From a virus, in IMG/VR virus record IMGVR_UViG_3300044911_003373, positions 1 to 36,042 of that record: 36,042 bases of DNA; one strand, 5' to 3'. Each line of letters starts with the position of its first letter. Within the stretch, counting starts at the first letter, position 1. Shown here piece by piece: positions 12,960 through 19,961 of the stretch. The translations under genes were made by a program, and so were the position numbers. Under the pieces are notes generated by a model that saw only the letters and a program-made list of their open reading frames with translations, had not been told where the DNA came from and made no database searches.

Positions 12960-13182
12960 CATCGTGGAGCGACTGCGGGGCCATATCGACAGCATGTGCA
13001 TGAACAACATCGTGTGTGGCGACGCCGCCGACCTGATCGACGCCATCGACGCACTGCACCAACCCAGGGTGATCGTGTACCGCCCAAACGATGACCACGA
13101 CATCATATGCAACGAATGCGACAAGCCGTGGCCGTGCTGGACGCACAGCCTGCTCCACCCCGAGGAGGCCAGCCGTGGCTAG
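12949..13182 (+). CDS. Small protein with DIVERLR N-terminus and Cys motifs
   Basis: 77 residues from GTG 12949. The N-terminus MSDDIVERLRGH mirrors the previous gene, followed by GDAADLIDAIDAL and a C-terminal CNECDKPWPCW segment that could form a small zinc site. Overlaps neighbours at both ends (11 and 8 bases). The function is unknown. Confidence 0.76.
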   Translation: MSDDIVERLRGHIDSMCMNNIVCGDAADLIDAIDALHQPRVIVYRPNDDHDIICNECDKPWPCWTHSLLHPEEASRG

Positions 13183-13540
13183 CACCATCGCCCGTGCGCT
13201 CATCGAGGGCGCAACCTGGGAGAGCATCCAGGCCCAACCATACGACGGCACCCGCTACCCGTGCGGCTGTCATCCGCACCCGAAAGAGCCGCATCTGTGG
13301 TTCCATCTGTGCGACTACCACGACGGGTTCGACTCTGGCGTCGATCAGGGGTGTCACAAACTGCAAACCGAGAACGAGCGGCTGTGGGCCGCCCTTGCCG
13401 CCGAGCGTGCCCTGGCCGACCAGATGGCTAGGGCGTTGGCGGCGGTGAAGGCCGACCGCCCGACAGCACACACACACGAAGTGTGGACGGCCGTTTGCGA
13501 TGCACTGGACGACTACGGGAAGGCCCGTCGTGAGCAGTGA
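13175..13540 (+). CDS. Small protein with Cys/His N-terminus and coiled coil
   Basis: 121 residues from GTG 13175 after GAGGAGG at 13163. It has a CGCHPHPKEPH cluster (about 29-39), a LCDYHDGFDSG segment, and a coiled-coil helix (TENERLWAALAAERALADQM). The end KARREQ is junction-encoded. No family was recognised; zinc binding is plausible. Confidence 0.75.
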   Translation: MASTIARALIEGATWESIQAQPYDGTRYPCGCHPHPKEPHLWFHLCDYHDGFDSGVDQGCHKLQTENERLWAALAAERALADQMARALAAVKADRPTAHTHEVWTAVCDALDDYGKARREQ

Positions 13541-13748
13541 CTGGCGCACCCTCGCTGCCTGCCGTGGCAAGGACAGGTCACTGTTCTTCCCAGGAACAGG
13601 CGAATCCAACAAGGTGCGTGCAGCGAAAGCGATCTGTGCCGCCTGTCCGGTCAAAGCCGAATGTCGTGCCTATGCGATCAGGGTGGAAGCCGTTGGTGTG
13701 TGGGGAGAAATGTTCTTCTCGCATCGGGTACAGGCAGGCCCGTCGTGA
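13530..13748 (+). CDS. WhiB-family iron-sulfur transcription factor
   Basis: 72 residues from GTG 13530. It has the four WhiB cysteines: one in TLAACRGKD (about residue 10), then CAACPVKAEC (C-x2-C-x5-C), followed by the G-V-W-G-E turn (VGVWGEM) that contacts the primary sigma factor. WhiB proteins are confined to Actinobacteria and their phages. They bind a [4Fe-4S] cluster and sigma region 4, and act as redox-linked regulators. The C-terminal basic DNA-binding tail of longer WhiBs is mostly missing (it ends HRVQAGPS), so this short form may act by binding sigma or by competing with host WhiB proteins (inference). Confidence 0.93.
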   Translation: MSSDWRTLAACRGKDRSLFFPGTGESNKVRAAKAICAACPVKAECRAYAIRVEAVGVWGEMFFSHRVQAGPS

Positions 13749-14017
13749 GCGGTGAGCCGATGACTGACGACAAGTGCCCGCACTGTGGGCACGTCCCGCC
13801 CCCGCCGTCTCTTGGCTGGCACCCGACAGAACAGAGGCGCATTGTCGGGATCGAGGGTGAGGCCGAGATCATTGGCACCTTGCCCGTTGGCGGCTTGTTT
13901 CGCACCGAGGAACCTGTGTCCATGATTGCTCGCCGCCGATGGACAACCGAACGGTTGTGGGTTCGCAAGTGGGCCGAAGGTCGGTGGCTGCGTGAAGAAC
14001 AAGGAGGCCCGACGTGA
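13745..14017 (+). CDS. Small protein with N-terminal CPHC zinc motif
   Basis: 90 residues from GTG 13745 overlapping the WhiB stop. CPHCGHVPPPP near the start suggests half of a zinc knuckle. The remainder is beta-rich (AEIIGTLPVGGLFRTEEP) ending in a Trp/Arg-rich segment (RRRWTTERLWVRKWAEGRW). It could bind nucleic acid. No family was recognised. Confidence 0.73.
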   Translation: MSGEPMTDDKCPHCGHVPPPPSLGWHPTEQRRIVGIEGEAEIIGTLPVGGLFRTEEPVSMIARRRWTTERLWVRKWAEGRWLREEQGGPT

Positions 14018-14280
14018 GCAGCGACATTGTGGAGCGGCTGCGGAACTGGGACGATGGCCGTGTCAGCACCCACTATGAGGGCTGCTGGGACTCTCACCCC
14101 GTTTGCGCCATCCTGCTGGCCGCTGACGCCATTGAAGCCCGTGATGCCGAGATCGCACGGCTGCGGGCCGCAGGCGATGCGCTGGCTGGCAACTTTCGCC
14201 GCCATGTCATGGCATGTGGCGTGAACGATGGCCGAGAGTCTCTAAGCGCATGGGAGGAGGCCCGTCGTGGTGCTGACTGA
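14014..14280 (+). CDS. Small DIVERLR-type protein
   Basis: 88 residues from GTG 14014. Its N-terminus, MSSDIVERLRNWDDG, matches the genes at 12717 and 12949. It then has AADAIEARDAEIARLRAAGD, a coiled-coil helix. The end EEARRGAD comes from the junction repeat read on into the next gene. The function is unknown. Confidence 0.78.
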   Translation: MSSDIVERLRNWDDGRVSTHYEGCWDSHPVCAILLAADAIEARDAEIARLRAAGDALAGNFRRHVMACGVNDGRESLSAWEEARRGAD

Positions 14281-14362
14281 CTGGCAGGGAGGATTCATCT
14301 GCGGGTGGCTGTCACTCGCCGTACTGGTTGCGATCGTGAAGGAGGCCCGTCGTGAGCGGTGA
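14267..14362 (+). CDS. 31-residue membrane peptide
   Basis: GTG 14267 (a second GTG follows directly) after GGGAGGAGG. A single hydrophobic segment (FICGWLSLAVLVAIV) is followed by KEARRER, which the next junction repeat encodes. It has the same two-sided overlap geometry as its neighbours, which argues that it is a real gene rather than a gap. Confidence 0.6.
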   Translation: MVLTDWQGGFICGWLSLAVLVAIVKEARRER

Positions 14363-14465
14363 GCCGTGGTGCAACGACTGCAACGTCCGTCGTGGCCGGT
14401 TGGAGATTACGGGCCGAGTGTTGTGCTGGCTCTGCCGCTTGCAACGCAAGGGAGGCCTGTCGTGA
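14352..14465 (+). CDS. 37-residue double-CxxC zinc microprotein
   Basis: GTG 14352 with AAGGAGG upstream. It contains CNDC and CWLC about 15 residues apart, a minimal zinc ribbon with a basic surface (NVRRGRLEI, RLQRKGG). Such tiny zinc proteins commonly bind nucleic acid or RNA polymerase in phages; the role here is not known. The end KGGLS comes from the junction repeat. Confidence 0.65.
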   Translation: MSGEPWCNDCNVRRGRLEITGRVLCWLCRLQRKGGLS

Positions 14466-14731
14466 TCGGTGAGCAGCGCATTGGTTCCGAGTTGACGCCG
14501 CAACAGATCGAACGCCTGGCTGACTACTACCACGAACGTGAGTGCACGCGTAACCACACGGACGGGTGTGGCTGGTTCTACGAGAAAGCAGCGTCATACC
14601 CGCCTACGGCCAAGAAGTGGGAACACGACTCTTGGGCTAAGCGAGTGCCAGCCCTGCTCGCTCGGGACCGCCAGCAGTTGGACGTAATCAAGACCATCCT
14701 CGGTGAGTGGGTGTTGGGAGACCCGTCGTGA
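14462..14731 (+). CDS. Small protein, unknown (89 residues)
   Basis: GTG 14462. Helical start (LTPQQIERLADYYHEREC), then a CGWFYEK segment, then AKRVPALLARDRQQLDVIKT. One Cys/His set (C..NH..GC) might bind metal. No family was recognised. Last of the small-gene array before the primase. The end GDPS is junction-encoded. Confidence 0.74.
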   Translation: MIGEQRIGSELTPQQIERLADYYHERECTRNHTDGCGWFYEKAASYPPTAKKWEHDSWAKRVPALLARDRQQLDVIKTILGEWVLGDPS

Positions 14732-15672
14732 GCGGTGACATCGATTGGGAAGAGATGACGGTTGGCGACAAGATCGCCGCCATCAAAGCCACCATCTCGC
14801 CACGTGACCTTGTCGATCTACTCGACGACCTCGACGTGATCGGCGACAAGATCCGGTCCCCACACAACCCGGGGGAACGCACACCGTCCTGCCACCTGTA
14901 CGACGACCACTGGTTCGACTACTCGACCGGCAAAGGTGGCGACGTGATCGACCTCGCAATCCTGTTGACCGGATCAACATGGAACGCTGCCGTTGGCCTT
15001 CTGGCAAGGGCAGCACAATCCGAAGATCTCGACATCGGCAGGATTGCCCGGCCGGCAGTTGCGGAGGAACTGCCCGACATGACCGACGACTACCAGACCG
15101 TTGCCCGCCGCTACCTCTCCCTTGGGTTAGAACAGCAGGTCCTCGCCGACCGTATCCCGGGCGTGTTGCCGAACACGTGGCGTGCGCTGGTAAAGAACAG
15201 ATCAGTGACAGTTGAGGGCGAAACGATCCTTATCCCTCACATTCATGACGGTGTGGTGCGGGGCGTGAAGGTGCGTGGCGTGAACGGTCAGAAATCTGCT
15301 TGGCCGGGATCGAAGTTCACGTGCGGCCTGTACCGGTTCAACACCGGTGTCGAGTACTGGTCGCCGACAACTATGTGCGTGATCACCGAAGGCGAAACAG
15401 ACTGTTGGGCGCTCACCGGTCTGGTTGACGCCGACGTGTTCTCGCTTCCGTCCGGTGCCGGTCTATGGCGCAAAGAATGGCTTGACGAACTCGACCGGTA
15501 CGACCGGATCTTTACCGCCTTCGACAACGACCACGCCGGCCAACAGGCCACCGAGAAAGTGCGTGCCTCGATCGGGTGGGGCAGGTGGCGGCAACTACAG
15601 GTGCCGCCCTTCTACAACGATGTTCGGGAAGCAATCATTGTCGGCTGGAAGCCCCGCCTCCCACCGGCCTGA
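14728..15672 (+). CDS. DNA primase with TOPRIM domain
   Basis: 314 residues from GTG 14728. The TOPRIM signature is clear: ITEGETD with E221, and FTAFDNDHAG with D266 and D268. Upstream, NPGERTPSCHLYDDHWFDYS followed by GGDVIDLA matches the region that normally follows a CHC2-type zinc finger, but the full zinc cysteine set is missing. It would synthesise RNA primers alongside the helicase at 11770. A DNA polymerase gene is not visible in the window, so the phage may use the host enzyme or encode one elsewhere. The start uses the last copy of the junction repeat. Confidence 0.88.
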   Translation: MSGDIDWEEMTVGDKIAAIKATISPRDLVDLLDDLDVIGDKIRSPHNPGERTPSCHLYDDHWFDYSTGKGGDVIDLAILLTGSTWNAAVGLLARAAQSEDLDIGRIARPAVAEELPDMTDDYQTVARRYLSLGLEQQVLADRIPGVLPNTWRALVKNRSVTVEGETILIPHIHDGVVRGVKVRGVNGQKSAWPGSKFTCGLYRFNTGVEYWSPTTMCVITEGETDCWALTGLVDADVFSLPSGAGLWRKEWLDELDRYDRIFTAFDNDHAGQQATEKVRASIGWGRWRQLQVPPFYNDVREAIIVGWKPRLPPA

Positions 15673-15693
15673 ACCCCTGAACGATAGTCGACT

Positions 15694-15701
15694 GATACAG
15701 T
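15694..15701 (+). promoter_or_regulatory. Extended -10 promoter for leaderless nuclease mRNA
   Basis: TGATACAGT has a TANNNT-type -10 (15696-15701) with a TG one base upstream. Its end is 8 bases before the ATG at 15709, and no Shine-Dalgarno fits between, so a transcript starting at or just before the ATG is likely. No convincing -35. Confidence 0.45.
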
Positions 15702-15708
15702 ACCGGTC

Positions 15709-16062
15709 ATGTCGAAAGCACGTGCGAAGGGCACCGCTTGGGAGTCCGAACTGGTGCCGATTCTGTCGGCCGTGTTCGGACTCCGGGTGGAACGTGCCCC
15801 CCTGAAAGGGCAAGCCGATCACGGCGATTTCGTGAATGTCCCCTATCTGGTAGAAGCGAAGAAGACCAACCAGCCCCGGTTCCTGGAATGGGCTCGCATT
15901 GCGGCCCGTAAAGCGGCCGGTGCCGGTTGGGTGATCATCTGGGCCGGTGACCGTCGCAAGGGCGACGGACCGTACGTGATCATGCCGCTCGACCAGTGGG
16001 CCGGCATGCAGTCCGAGATCACGTCGCAACGGATCCGTGAAACCGGTGCGTGGCCGTCGTGA
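15709..16062 (+). CDS. Holliday-junction-resolvase-like PD-(D/E)XK nuclease
   Basis: 117 residues from ATG 15709. The pattern KGTAWESEL (catalytic-type Glu), then GQADHGDF (Asp), then YLVEAKKT (E-x-K), matches archaeal Hjc and phage PD-(D/E)XK resolvases. It ends with a helix (FLEWARIAARKAAGAG) and strand (WVIIWAGD). It would cut branched DNA during recombination or before packaging. The start is probably leaderless; its stop overlaps the next gene. Confidence 0.85.
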   Translation: MSKARAKGTAWESELVPILSAVFGLRVERAPLKGQADHGDFVNVPYLVEAKKTNQPRFLEWARIAARKAAGAGWVIIWAGDRRKGDGPYVIMPLDQWAGMQSEITSQRIRETGAWPS

Positions 16063-16280
16063 AACACGTGATCCACGTTCACCAGCAGAAGATGAAAGCC
16101 GGTCAGGCAGCGATCATCGATCGCACCTATCGGGGCAGTCGGCATTCCCGCCGTCTGCGGCTTTCGTGTTTCTGTTGCGGGCAGACAGTTGGCGAGTTTG
16201 TGCAGACCGACGAGCCCGACCGGTGTGGGGCCCGTGTCACGTTCACCACCGTCGCCGCTGTGGAGGTGGTGGAGTCGTGA
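16059..16280 (+). CDS. Small Cys-rich basic protein
   Basis: 73 residues from GTG 16059, overlapping the nuclease stop as GTGA (an in-frame GTG lies at 16050). It has a CFCCG cluster and a later DRCGA, with a His-rich N-terminus (KHVIHVHQQK), so a zinc site is plausible. It is flanked by 4-base overlaps. No family was recognised. Confidence 0.7.
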   Translation: MKHVIHVHQQKMKAGQAAIIDRTYRGSRHSRRLRLSCFCCGQTVGEFVQTDEPDRCGARVTFTTVAAVEVVES

Positions 16281-16810
16281 AGTATCCCCGCACCGGCGCC
16301 CAACGAGCCGCTGACCGTGCCGAATCTCGTGCATCCGAAGAACAGGTTGGCGCCTGGTTGGGCGCCTACAAGATCGCCAACCTGGACGCCACCGACCGGA
16401 TGGATTACTGGCTGCCGGGCGTGTTCCTGGACGTGAAAGAGAAGAAGCAGCCGATCACCGACCGGTGGCCGATCCCGGCCGGCTGTGTCGAAACGGATGC
16501 GTTCATTCTGGACGAGTTGTCGATCCGTCGAGCGATGGGGCATTTCCCGCACGCCTACTTCTTGATGCATGACCGGCCGTTGGACCGTTGGTTTCTGGCC
16601 CGCATCGATGAAGTCGTATGCGGCGACCGGGAACGTGTCAACCGTGAAGGTTCGACCGGCGTGCGGAAAGGGAAACACGTCATTGACCTGTCCCAGTTCC
16701 GTCACCTGACGGACCCGTCCACCCAACTGTTGCCGACCATCCTTGCCGACCAGATCACGGTCCCGTGGAAACAGTCGGCATGCCTGATCCCCGTGAGAGG
16801 TGAACAGTGA
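16277..16810 (+). CDS. Possible nuclease-fold protein
   Basis: 177 residues from GTG 16277. GVFLDVKEKKQPITDRWPIP resembles the strand-D-x-(E)-K motif of PD-(D/E)XK endonucleases, and an N-terminal Glu-rich helix (AESRASEEQVGAWLGAY) could supply the first acid. The context between a resolvase and nucleotide enzymes fits a DNA-processing role. Motif evidence is partial, so this is a fold suggestion only. Confidence 0.6.
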   Translation: MKYPRTGAQRAADRAESRASEEQVGAWLGAYKIANLDATDRMDYWLPGVFLDVKEKKQPITDRWPIPAGCVETDAFILDELSIRRAMGHFPHAYFLMHDRPLDRWFLARIDEVVCGDRERVNREGSTGVRKGKHVIDLSQFRHLTDPSTQLLPTILADQITVPWKQSACLIPVRGEQ

Positions 16811-17058
16811 ACATCCGTGCAGCCCTCATAGGCTATGACGACCTGGAGTTGAATGTGGCCGACCGGCAGGTGGTGCGTGCCATGTACCGTTCATTGTCGG
16901 AGACGCAAGGTAAAGAGGTTGCCCGCTGGGAAGCGACCCGGCTGGCGGTCCAACTGGACGCCATGCGGCTTCGCCTTGACGATCGGCACCGGTGGATGCT
17001 TGAACGGTCGGCCTGGCTGGCCGCCGTTGAACAGGCCCGGCCGGGGGTGGCCCGGTGA
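16807..17058 (+). CDS. Small helical protein, unknown
   Basis: 83 residues from GTG 16807. Almost entirely helical and Arg/Glu-rich (DRQVVRAMYRSLSETQG, EVARWEATRLAVQLDAMRLR). Overlaps both neighbours by 4 bases. No family was recognised. Confidence 0.72.
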   Translation: MNIRAALIGYDDLELNVADRQVVRAMYRSLSETQGKEVARWEATRLAVQLDAMRLRLDDRHRWMLERSAWLAAVEQARPGVAR

Positions 17059-17585
17059 GGATCGGTGTCGACATCGACAACGTCGTCCTCGACTGGCAGA
17101 ACGCCTGGGCCGACGAATACCAGAAATGGTTCGACAAGTACATCCCGGTCGACAAATTGGGGGTGTGGGATGCGGCCCTGTCCGCCACCCATTTCCCCGA
17201 CTGGGACGAGTTCTGGCACTGGTTCCAAGCGGCACGGATCTGGGACAAGATGGACTATGTGCCGGGCGCTGCCGGCGGGCTCTACCAGTTGCAGCACCTC
17301 GGGCACACGTTCATGTTTGTCACGGCCCGACCCGAACACGGTGAGCCGTCGGCACGCCAGTTGGCTACCGCCTGGAAGGTGCCGGTCGACTTCCTGAACG
17401 ACACGTCGAAGCATCTCGCCAAAGTGAACGTGTGGGTTGACGACTCGCCCGCCGTGCTGCAGAACCTCGCCAACCACAACCGGAAAGCGATCAAACTGTT
17501 GCGCCCCTGGAACCAGGACGCACCAGCAACCTGGGTGGCCGAGGACTGGCCGCAAGTAATCGAAATCCTGAAGGGGGAAATCTGA
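17055..17585 (+). CDS. HAD-fold 5'(3')-deoxyribonucleotidase
   Basis: 176 residues from GTG 17055. HAD motifs in order: DIDNVV (motif I, nucleophile and acid/base Asp pair, residues 6-8), FVTARP (motif II, Thr), a Lys in the KHLAKV region, and VDDSP (motif IV). This matches the nucleotidase branch of the family. It would dephosphorylate deoxynucleoside monophosphates. It is adjacent to a dNMP kinase, the pair suggesting control of the nucleotide pool. Confidence 0.85.
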   Translation: MRIGVDIDNVVLDWQNAWADEYQKWFDKYIPVDKLGVWDAALSATHFPDWDEFWHWFQAARIWDKMDYVPGAAGGLYQLQHLGHTFMFVTARPEHGEPSARQLATAWKVPVDFLNDTSKHLAKVNVWVDDSPAVLQNLANHNRKAIKLLRPWNQDAPATWVAEDWPQVIEILKGEI

Positions 17586-18250
17586 TGGTGGACGGACCGC
17601 TCGTGATCGGCATCGGCCATGTTGCCCGAGTCGGCAAAGACACGGCCGCTGAAGCACTGTGTCGGGATCTCGGTTTCGTGCGTCGTGCGCTAGCCGACCC
17701 GTTGAAAGAGTTGGCGATGCGGACCGACCCGCTCGTGACCTCGATGACCCGCACCCAGAACACGAACATCGGGCACGGCCGGCTCGCCTGGGTTGTGCAG
17801 GGCATGGGATGGGAAGGGGCGAAAGACTCCTACATCGAGGTGCGCCGGGTCCTGCAGAACTTGGGTGTTGCTGCACGGGACACGTTCGGGCCCACGTTCT
17901 GGGTGGATCAACTCATGTCGTGGATTGAGCGTTCGGGACACGAACGGATCGTGGTTCCTGATGTCCGATTCCCGAACGAGGCCGAAGCGATCCACCGGGC
18001 CGGCGGTCTGGTGGTGCGTATCGACCGGCCGGGCAGTCGTACCGACGGGCACGTGTCCGAGACAGCGTTGCGTGACTGGGACGGCTGGGATCACGTCATC
18101 GTGAACGACCGGTACCCGATCGATCTGCAGACCGACATCGTGAACTGGGCACGTGACGTGCTGCAGCAACGCACGGTCGGCAAGGCGAAGGCGAAGCGGA
18201 TGAAGGCTGCTAGCGGAAGTGGCGACGATGCGCTGGTATCGGAGGGATGA
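17585..18250 (+). CDS. Deoxynucleoside monophosphate kinase
   Basis: 221 residues from ATG 17585. The P-loop is GHVARVGKDTAAEAL (11-25), with the G-K-D-T form seen in T4 gp1-type dNMP kinases, and VVPDVRFPNEAEAI is the second family motif. It converts dNMPs to dNDPs for phage DNA synthesis. The C-terminal 25 residues are Lys/Ala-rich (GKAKAKRMKAASGSG) and extend past the usual end. The end overlaps the sigma-like gene. Confidence 0.88.
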   Translation: MVDGPLVIGIGHVARVGKDTAAEALCRDLGFVRRALADPLKELAMRTDPLVTSMTRTQNTNIGHGRLAWVVQGMGWEGAKDSYIEVRRVLQNLGVAARDTFGPTFWVDQLMSWIERSGHERIVVPDVRFPNEAEAIHRAGGLVVRIDRPGSRTDGHVSETALRDWDGWDHVIVNDRYPIDLQTDIVNWARDVLQQRTVGKAKAKRMKAASGSGDDALVSEG

Positions 18251-18572
18251 CCTTGACGAGTTCGCCTCACCGGAAGCCCCGTTCAGGTCGGACCGGTTGC
18301 GGGAACTTGTCGACAAACTCCCCGGCGACCACCGGCACATCATCGAGCGGATGTTCTTCGGACAGGCAGACCTCTTGGAGACAGCCCGAGAACTTGGGAT
18401 CAACGCCAAACGGGCCCGAGCGATCCGTGACCGAGCCCTCGACGAACTCCGTCGACAGGTGCTTGAAGATCACGAAATGGGGTCGCTGCAGCCAGGCGGC
18501 GACCCCGCTCGGGCTCTGTTCGGCTCACGAACAGTGGTCGATCCGGGGGAAGACCCCGGACCCCGGGTATGA
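18228..18572 (+). CDS. Sigma-region-4-like helix-turn-helix protein
   Basis: 114 residues from ATG 18228 (an in-frame GTG at 18219 is possible; GGAAG at 18215 fits the ATG). Residues 35-75 (LPGDHRHIIERMFFGQADLL, then ETARELGINAKRARAIRDRA) match the promoter-recognition helix-turn-helix of sigma-70 region 4. Regions 2 and 3 are absent, so it is not a complete sigma factor. It could act as an anti-sigma, co-activator or DNA-binding regulator for late genes. From about residue 82 (codons near 18475) the sequence loses gene-like character while another frame gains it. Confidence 0.75.
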   Translation: MRWYRRDDLDEFASPEAPFRSDRLRELVDKLPGDHRHIIERMFFGQADLLETARELGINAKRARAIRDRALDELRRQVLEDHEMGSLQPGGDPARALFGSRTVVDPGEDPGPRV

Positions 18573-18729
18573 ACGCAAGATCGTGTTGGGGTTGATTCAG
18601 CCGACCTGGGACTACATGTCCGAGTCGGAAGCGCATGCCGTGTTGAACGGCCGGTACCGGGGCGATGGTCGCCGGATCGACCAGTACGTGATCGATGATC
18701 CGCTCGGCATCGATCCTGACGGGATCTGA
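18427..18729 (+). CDS. Zinc-motif protein overlapping the sigma-like gene in +1 frame
   Basis: About 100 residues if started at GTG 18427 (a TTG at 18463 is an alternative). The frame contains CLKITKWGRCSQAATPLG followed by LCSAHEQW, a C-C-C-H arrangement typical of small phage zinc proteins of the GLC..H type, and then well-formed sequence to 18729. Its first 146 bases overlap the preceding gene in another frame. Either it is a separate overlapping gene or its C-terminus is reached by a +1 frameshift from the sigma-like gene. Confidence 0.6.
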   Translation: MTEPSTNSVDRCLKITKWGRCSQAATPLGLCSAHEQWSIRGKTPDPGYERKIVLGLIQPTWDYMSESEAHAVLNGRYRGDGRRIDQYVIDDPLGIDPDGI

Positions 18730-18734
18730 TCGGG

Positions 18735-18995
18735 ATGAACTTTGATCAGCACGACATCCCCGTGGAACTGGTGGGGGGCCCGCTCTGTGGGCTCGTGTTG
18801 TGGTTCCCGTTTGAAGGCGATGAGATCTGTGCCCATGACTCGTGGGGGCGGCCGGCGCTACTGGCGGCTGGCCCGGTTCGGGCTTCGATCGATGGGGATC
18901 TGCTGTATCTGCTCTTGCCTGACGGCGAGGTCCGCTACGAACGTGACCCGGACACCGAAATGTTGTGGCGTTTCGTGCCGTTCTGTAGGCTGTGA
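18735..18995 (+). CDS. Small beta-rich protein, unknown
   Basis: 86 residues from ATG 18735. Alternating hydrophobic strands (IPVELVGGPLCGLVLWFPF; SIDGDLLYLLLPDGEVRY) suggest a small beta barrel or sheet. No known family was recognised. Last rightward gene before the integrase and only 5 bases after the previous stop. Confidence 0.72.
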   Translation: MNFDQHDIPVELVGGPLCGLVLWFPFEGDEICAHDSWGRPALLAAGPVRASIDGDLLYLLLPDGEVRYERDPDTEMLWRFVPFCRL

Positions 18996-19029
18996 ACTGC
19001 CTGTTCGTCTGAACTATTGTTCTGGCGGT

Positions 19030-19059
19030 TTGCACTTACGGATCCAAGACTGGTAAGGT
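19030..19059 (+). promoter_or_regulatory. Integrase promoter, likely leaderless
   Basis: TTGCAC (19030-19035) and TAAGGT (19054-19059) are 18 bp apart. The -10 ends 8 bases before the ATG at 19067 and there is no Shine-Dalgarno, so the mRNA probably starts at the ATG, a common arrangement in Actinobacteria. Confidence 0.55.
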
Positions 19060-19066
19060 ATCGAAC

Positions 19067-19960
19067 ATGAACCTCTCTTCTGCCACCACAACCTTCATCA
19101 ACGACTCTGGCACGTGTCGCACAAGGGCTTCGGTAGACACCTACCGTGGGGAACTTGCCAGACTCGGCGCCATGTTTCCCAAACTGACATTGGACCAGTT
19201 CACGGTCGACGAACTCGCCCAGTTCTGTCTCGCCAACCATCCATCCGACGCTACCGTCCGGCGCCGCCGGGCGATCCTGCGAGGGTTCTTCGGTTGGTGC
19301 GCCTACAAGCATCTGTGCCCAACCAACCCGGCCAGCGACCTCACCTACGCACTCAAGCCCGGCCACGCAGAGGTGCGTACCCATTCCTGGCTTGACGAGG
19401 AAGCGATCGGCCATGTGGTCCGGTCCTGCCCGTCGACCCTCATGGGGGAACGTGACCGGCTCGTGCTGCTCATCGGATTCATGCTCGGCCTTCGCCGGGC
19501 AGAGATCACCGGGCTTCGTTGGCCCGACTTCTCGCTCGACCTGTCCCGGGTCACCCTGGTCGGCAAGGGCCGCAAACTGGTCACGTTGGGTGTGCCGCCA
19601 CAGTTGCGGGACGCTCTCAAAGCGTGGCGCCGGCACGCACCGGTGGGAACCGTCACGGTGCTGCCCACGTTCGACGGGGACCGGTTCGGTGCCCGAACCG
19701 TCGTGAACTGGAACAAACCGCTCGGCTGGGACGGTGTCGGCCGTGTCGTTGTCACGGCTGGTGAACGTGCCGGGTTCCCACAGTTGCGACCGCACGACAT
19801 GCGGCGCTCGTTCGCTGGTGTTCTTGAAGGGAAAGGTGTGCCCGTTTCTGACATCTCCCGGCTGCTACGCCACGGAGATCTCGGCGTCACATCCCGCTAC
19901 CTGGACAAGAACCCGGAACGAGTGTCCGCTCTGGCGGACACGTTCAACTTGGCGCTCTAA
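19067..19960 (+). CDS. int: Tyrosine recombinase (integrase)
   Basis: 297 residues from ATG 19067. The catalytic set is complete: R143 (GLRRAEI), K167 (VGKGRK), H243 and R246 (RPHDMRR), H269 (LRHGD) and Y278 (SRYLD). An N-terminal SAM-like core-binding domain occupies about 20-100 (ASVDTYRGELARLGAMF). At this length it is close to XerC/D and to short phage integrases. It would insert the phage into the host chromosome. No excisionase or attP could be identified. It ends 1 base before the end of a convergent gene. Confidence 0.93.
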   Translation: MNLSSATTTFINDSGTCRTRASVDTYRGELARLGAMFPKLTLDQFTVDELAQFCLANHPSDATVRRRRAILRGFFGWCAYKHLCPTNPASDLTYALKPGHAEVRTHSWLDEEAIGHVVRSCPSTLMGERDRLVLLIGFMLGLRRAEITGLRWPDFSLDLSRVTLVGKGRKLVTLGVPPQLRDALKAWRRHAPVGTVTVLPTFDGDRFGARTVVNWNKPLGWDGVGRVVVTAGERAGFPQLRPHDMRRSFAGVLEGKGVPVSDISRLLRHGDLGVTSRYLDKNPERVSALADTFNLAL

Positions 19961-19961
19961 C

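Larger units (their letters stand above)
12706..14731 (+). repeat. Recurrent gene-junction sequence (10 copies)
   Basis: A near-constant junction, GGAGGCCCGTCGTGAGCGGT with minor variation, occurs at the starts at 12717, 12949, 13175 (diverged), 13530, 13745, 14014, 14267, 14352, 14462 and 14728. It holds the Shine-Dalgarno, the GTG start of the next gene and the stop of the previous one. Read in one frame it ends the previous protein with EARRER or a variant. Read in another it ends it with GGPS or a variant. The spacing of GGAGG to GTG is constant. Confidence 0.9.
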
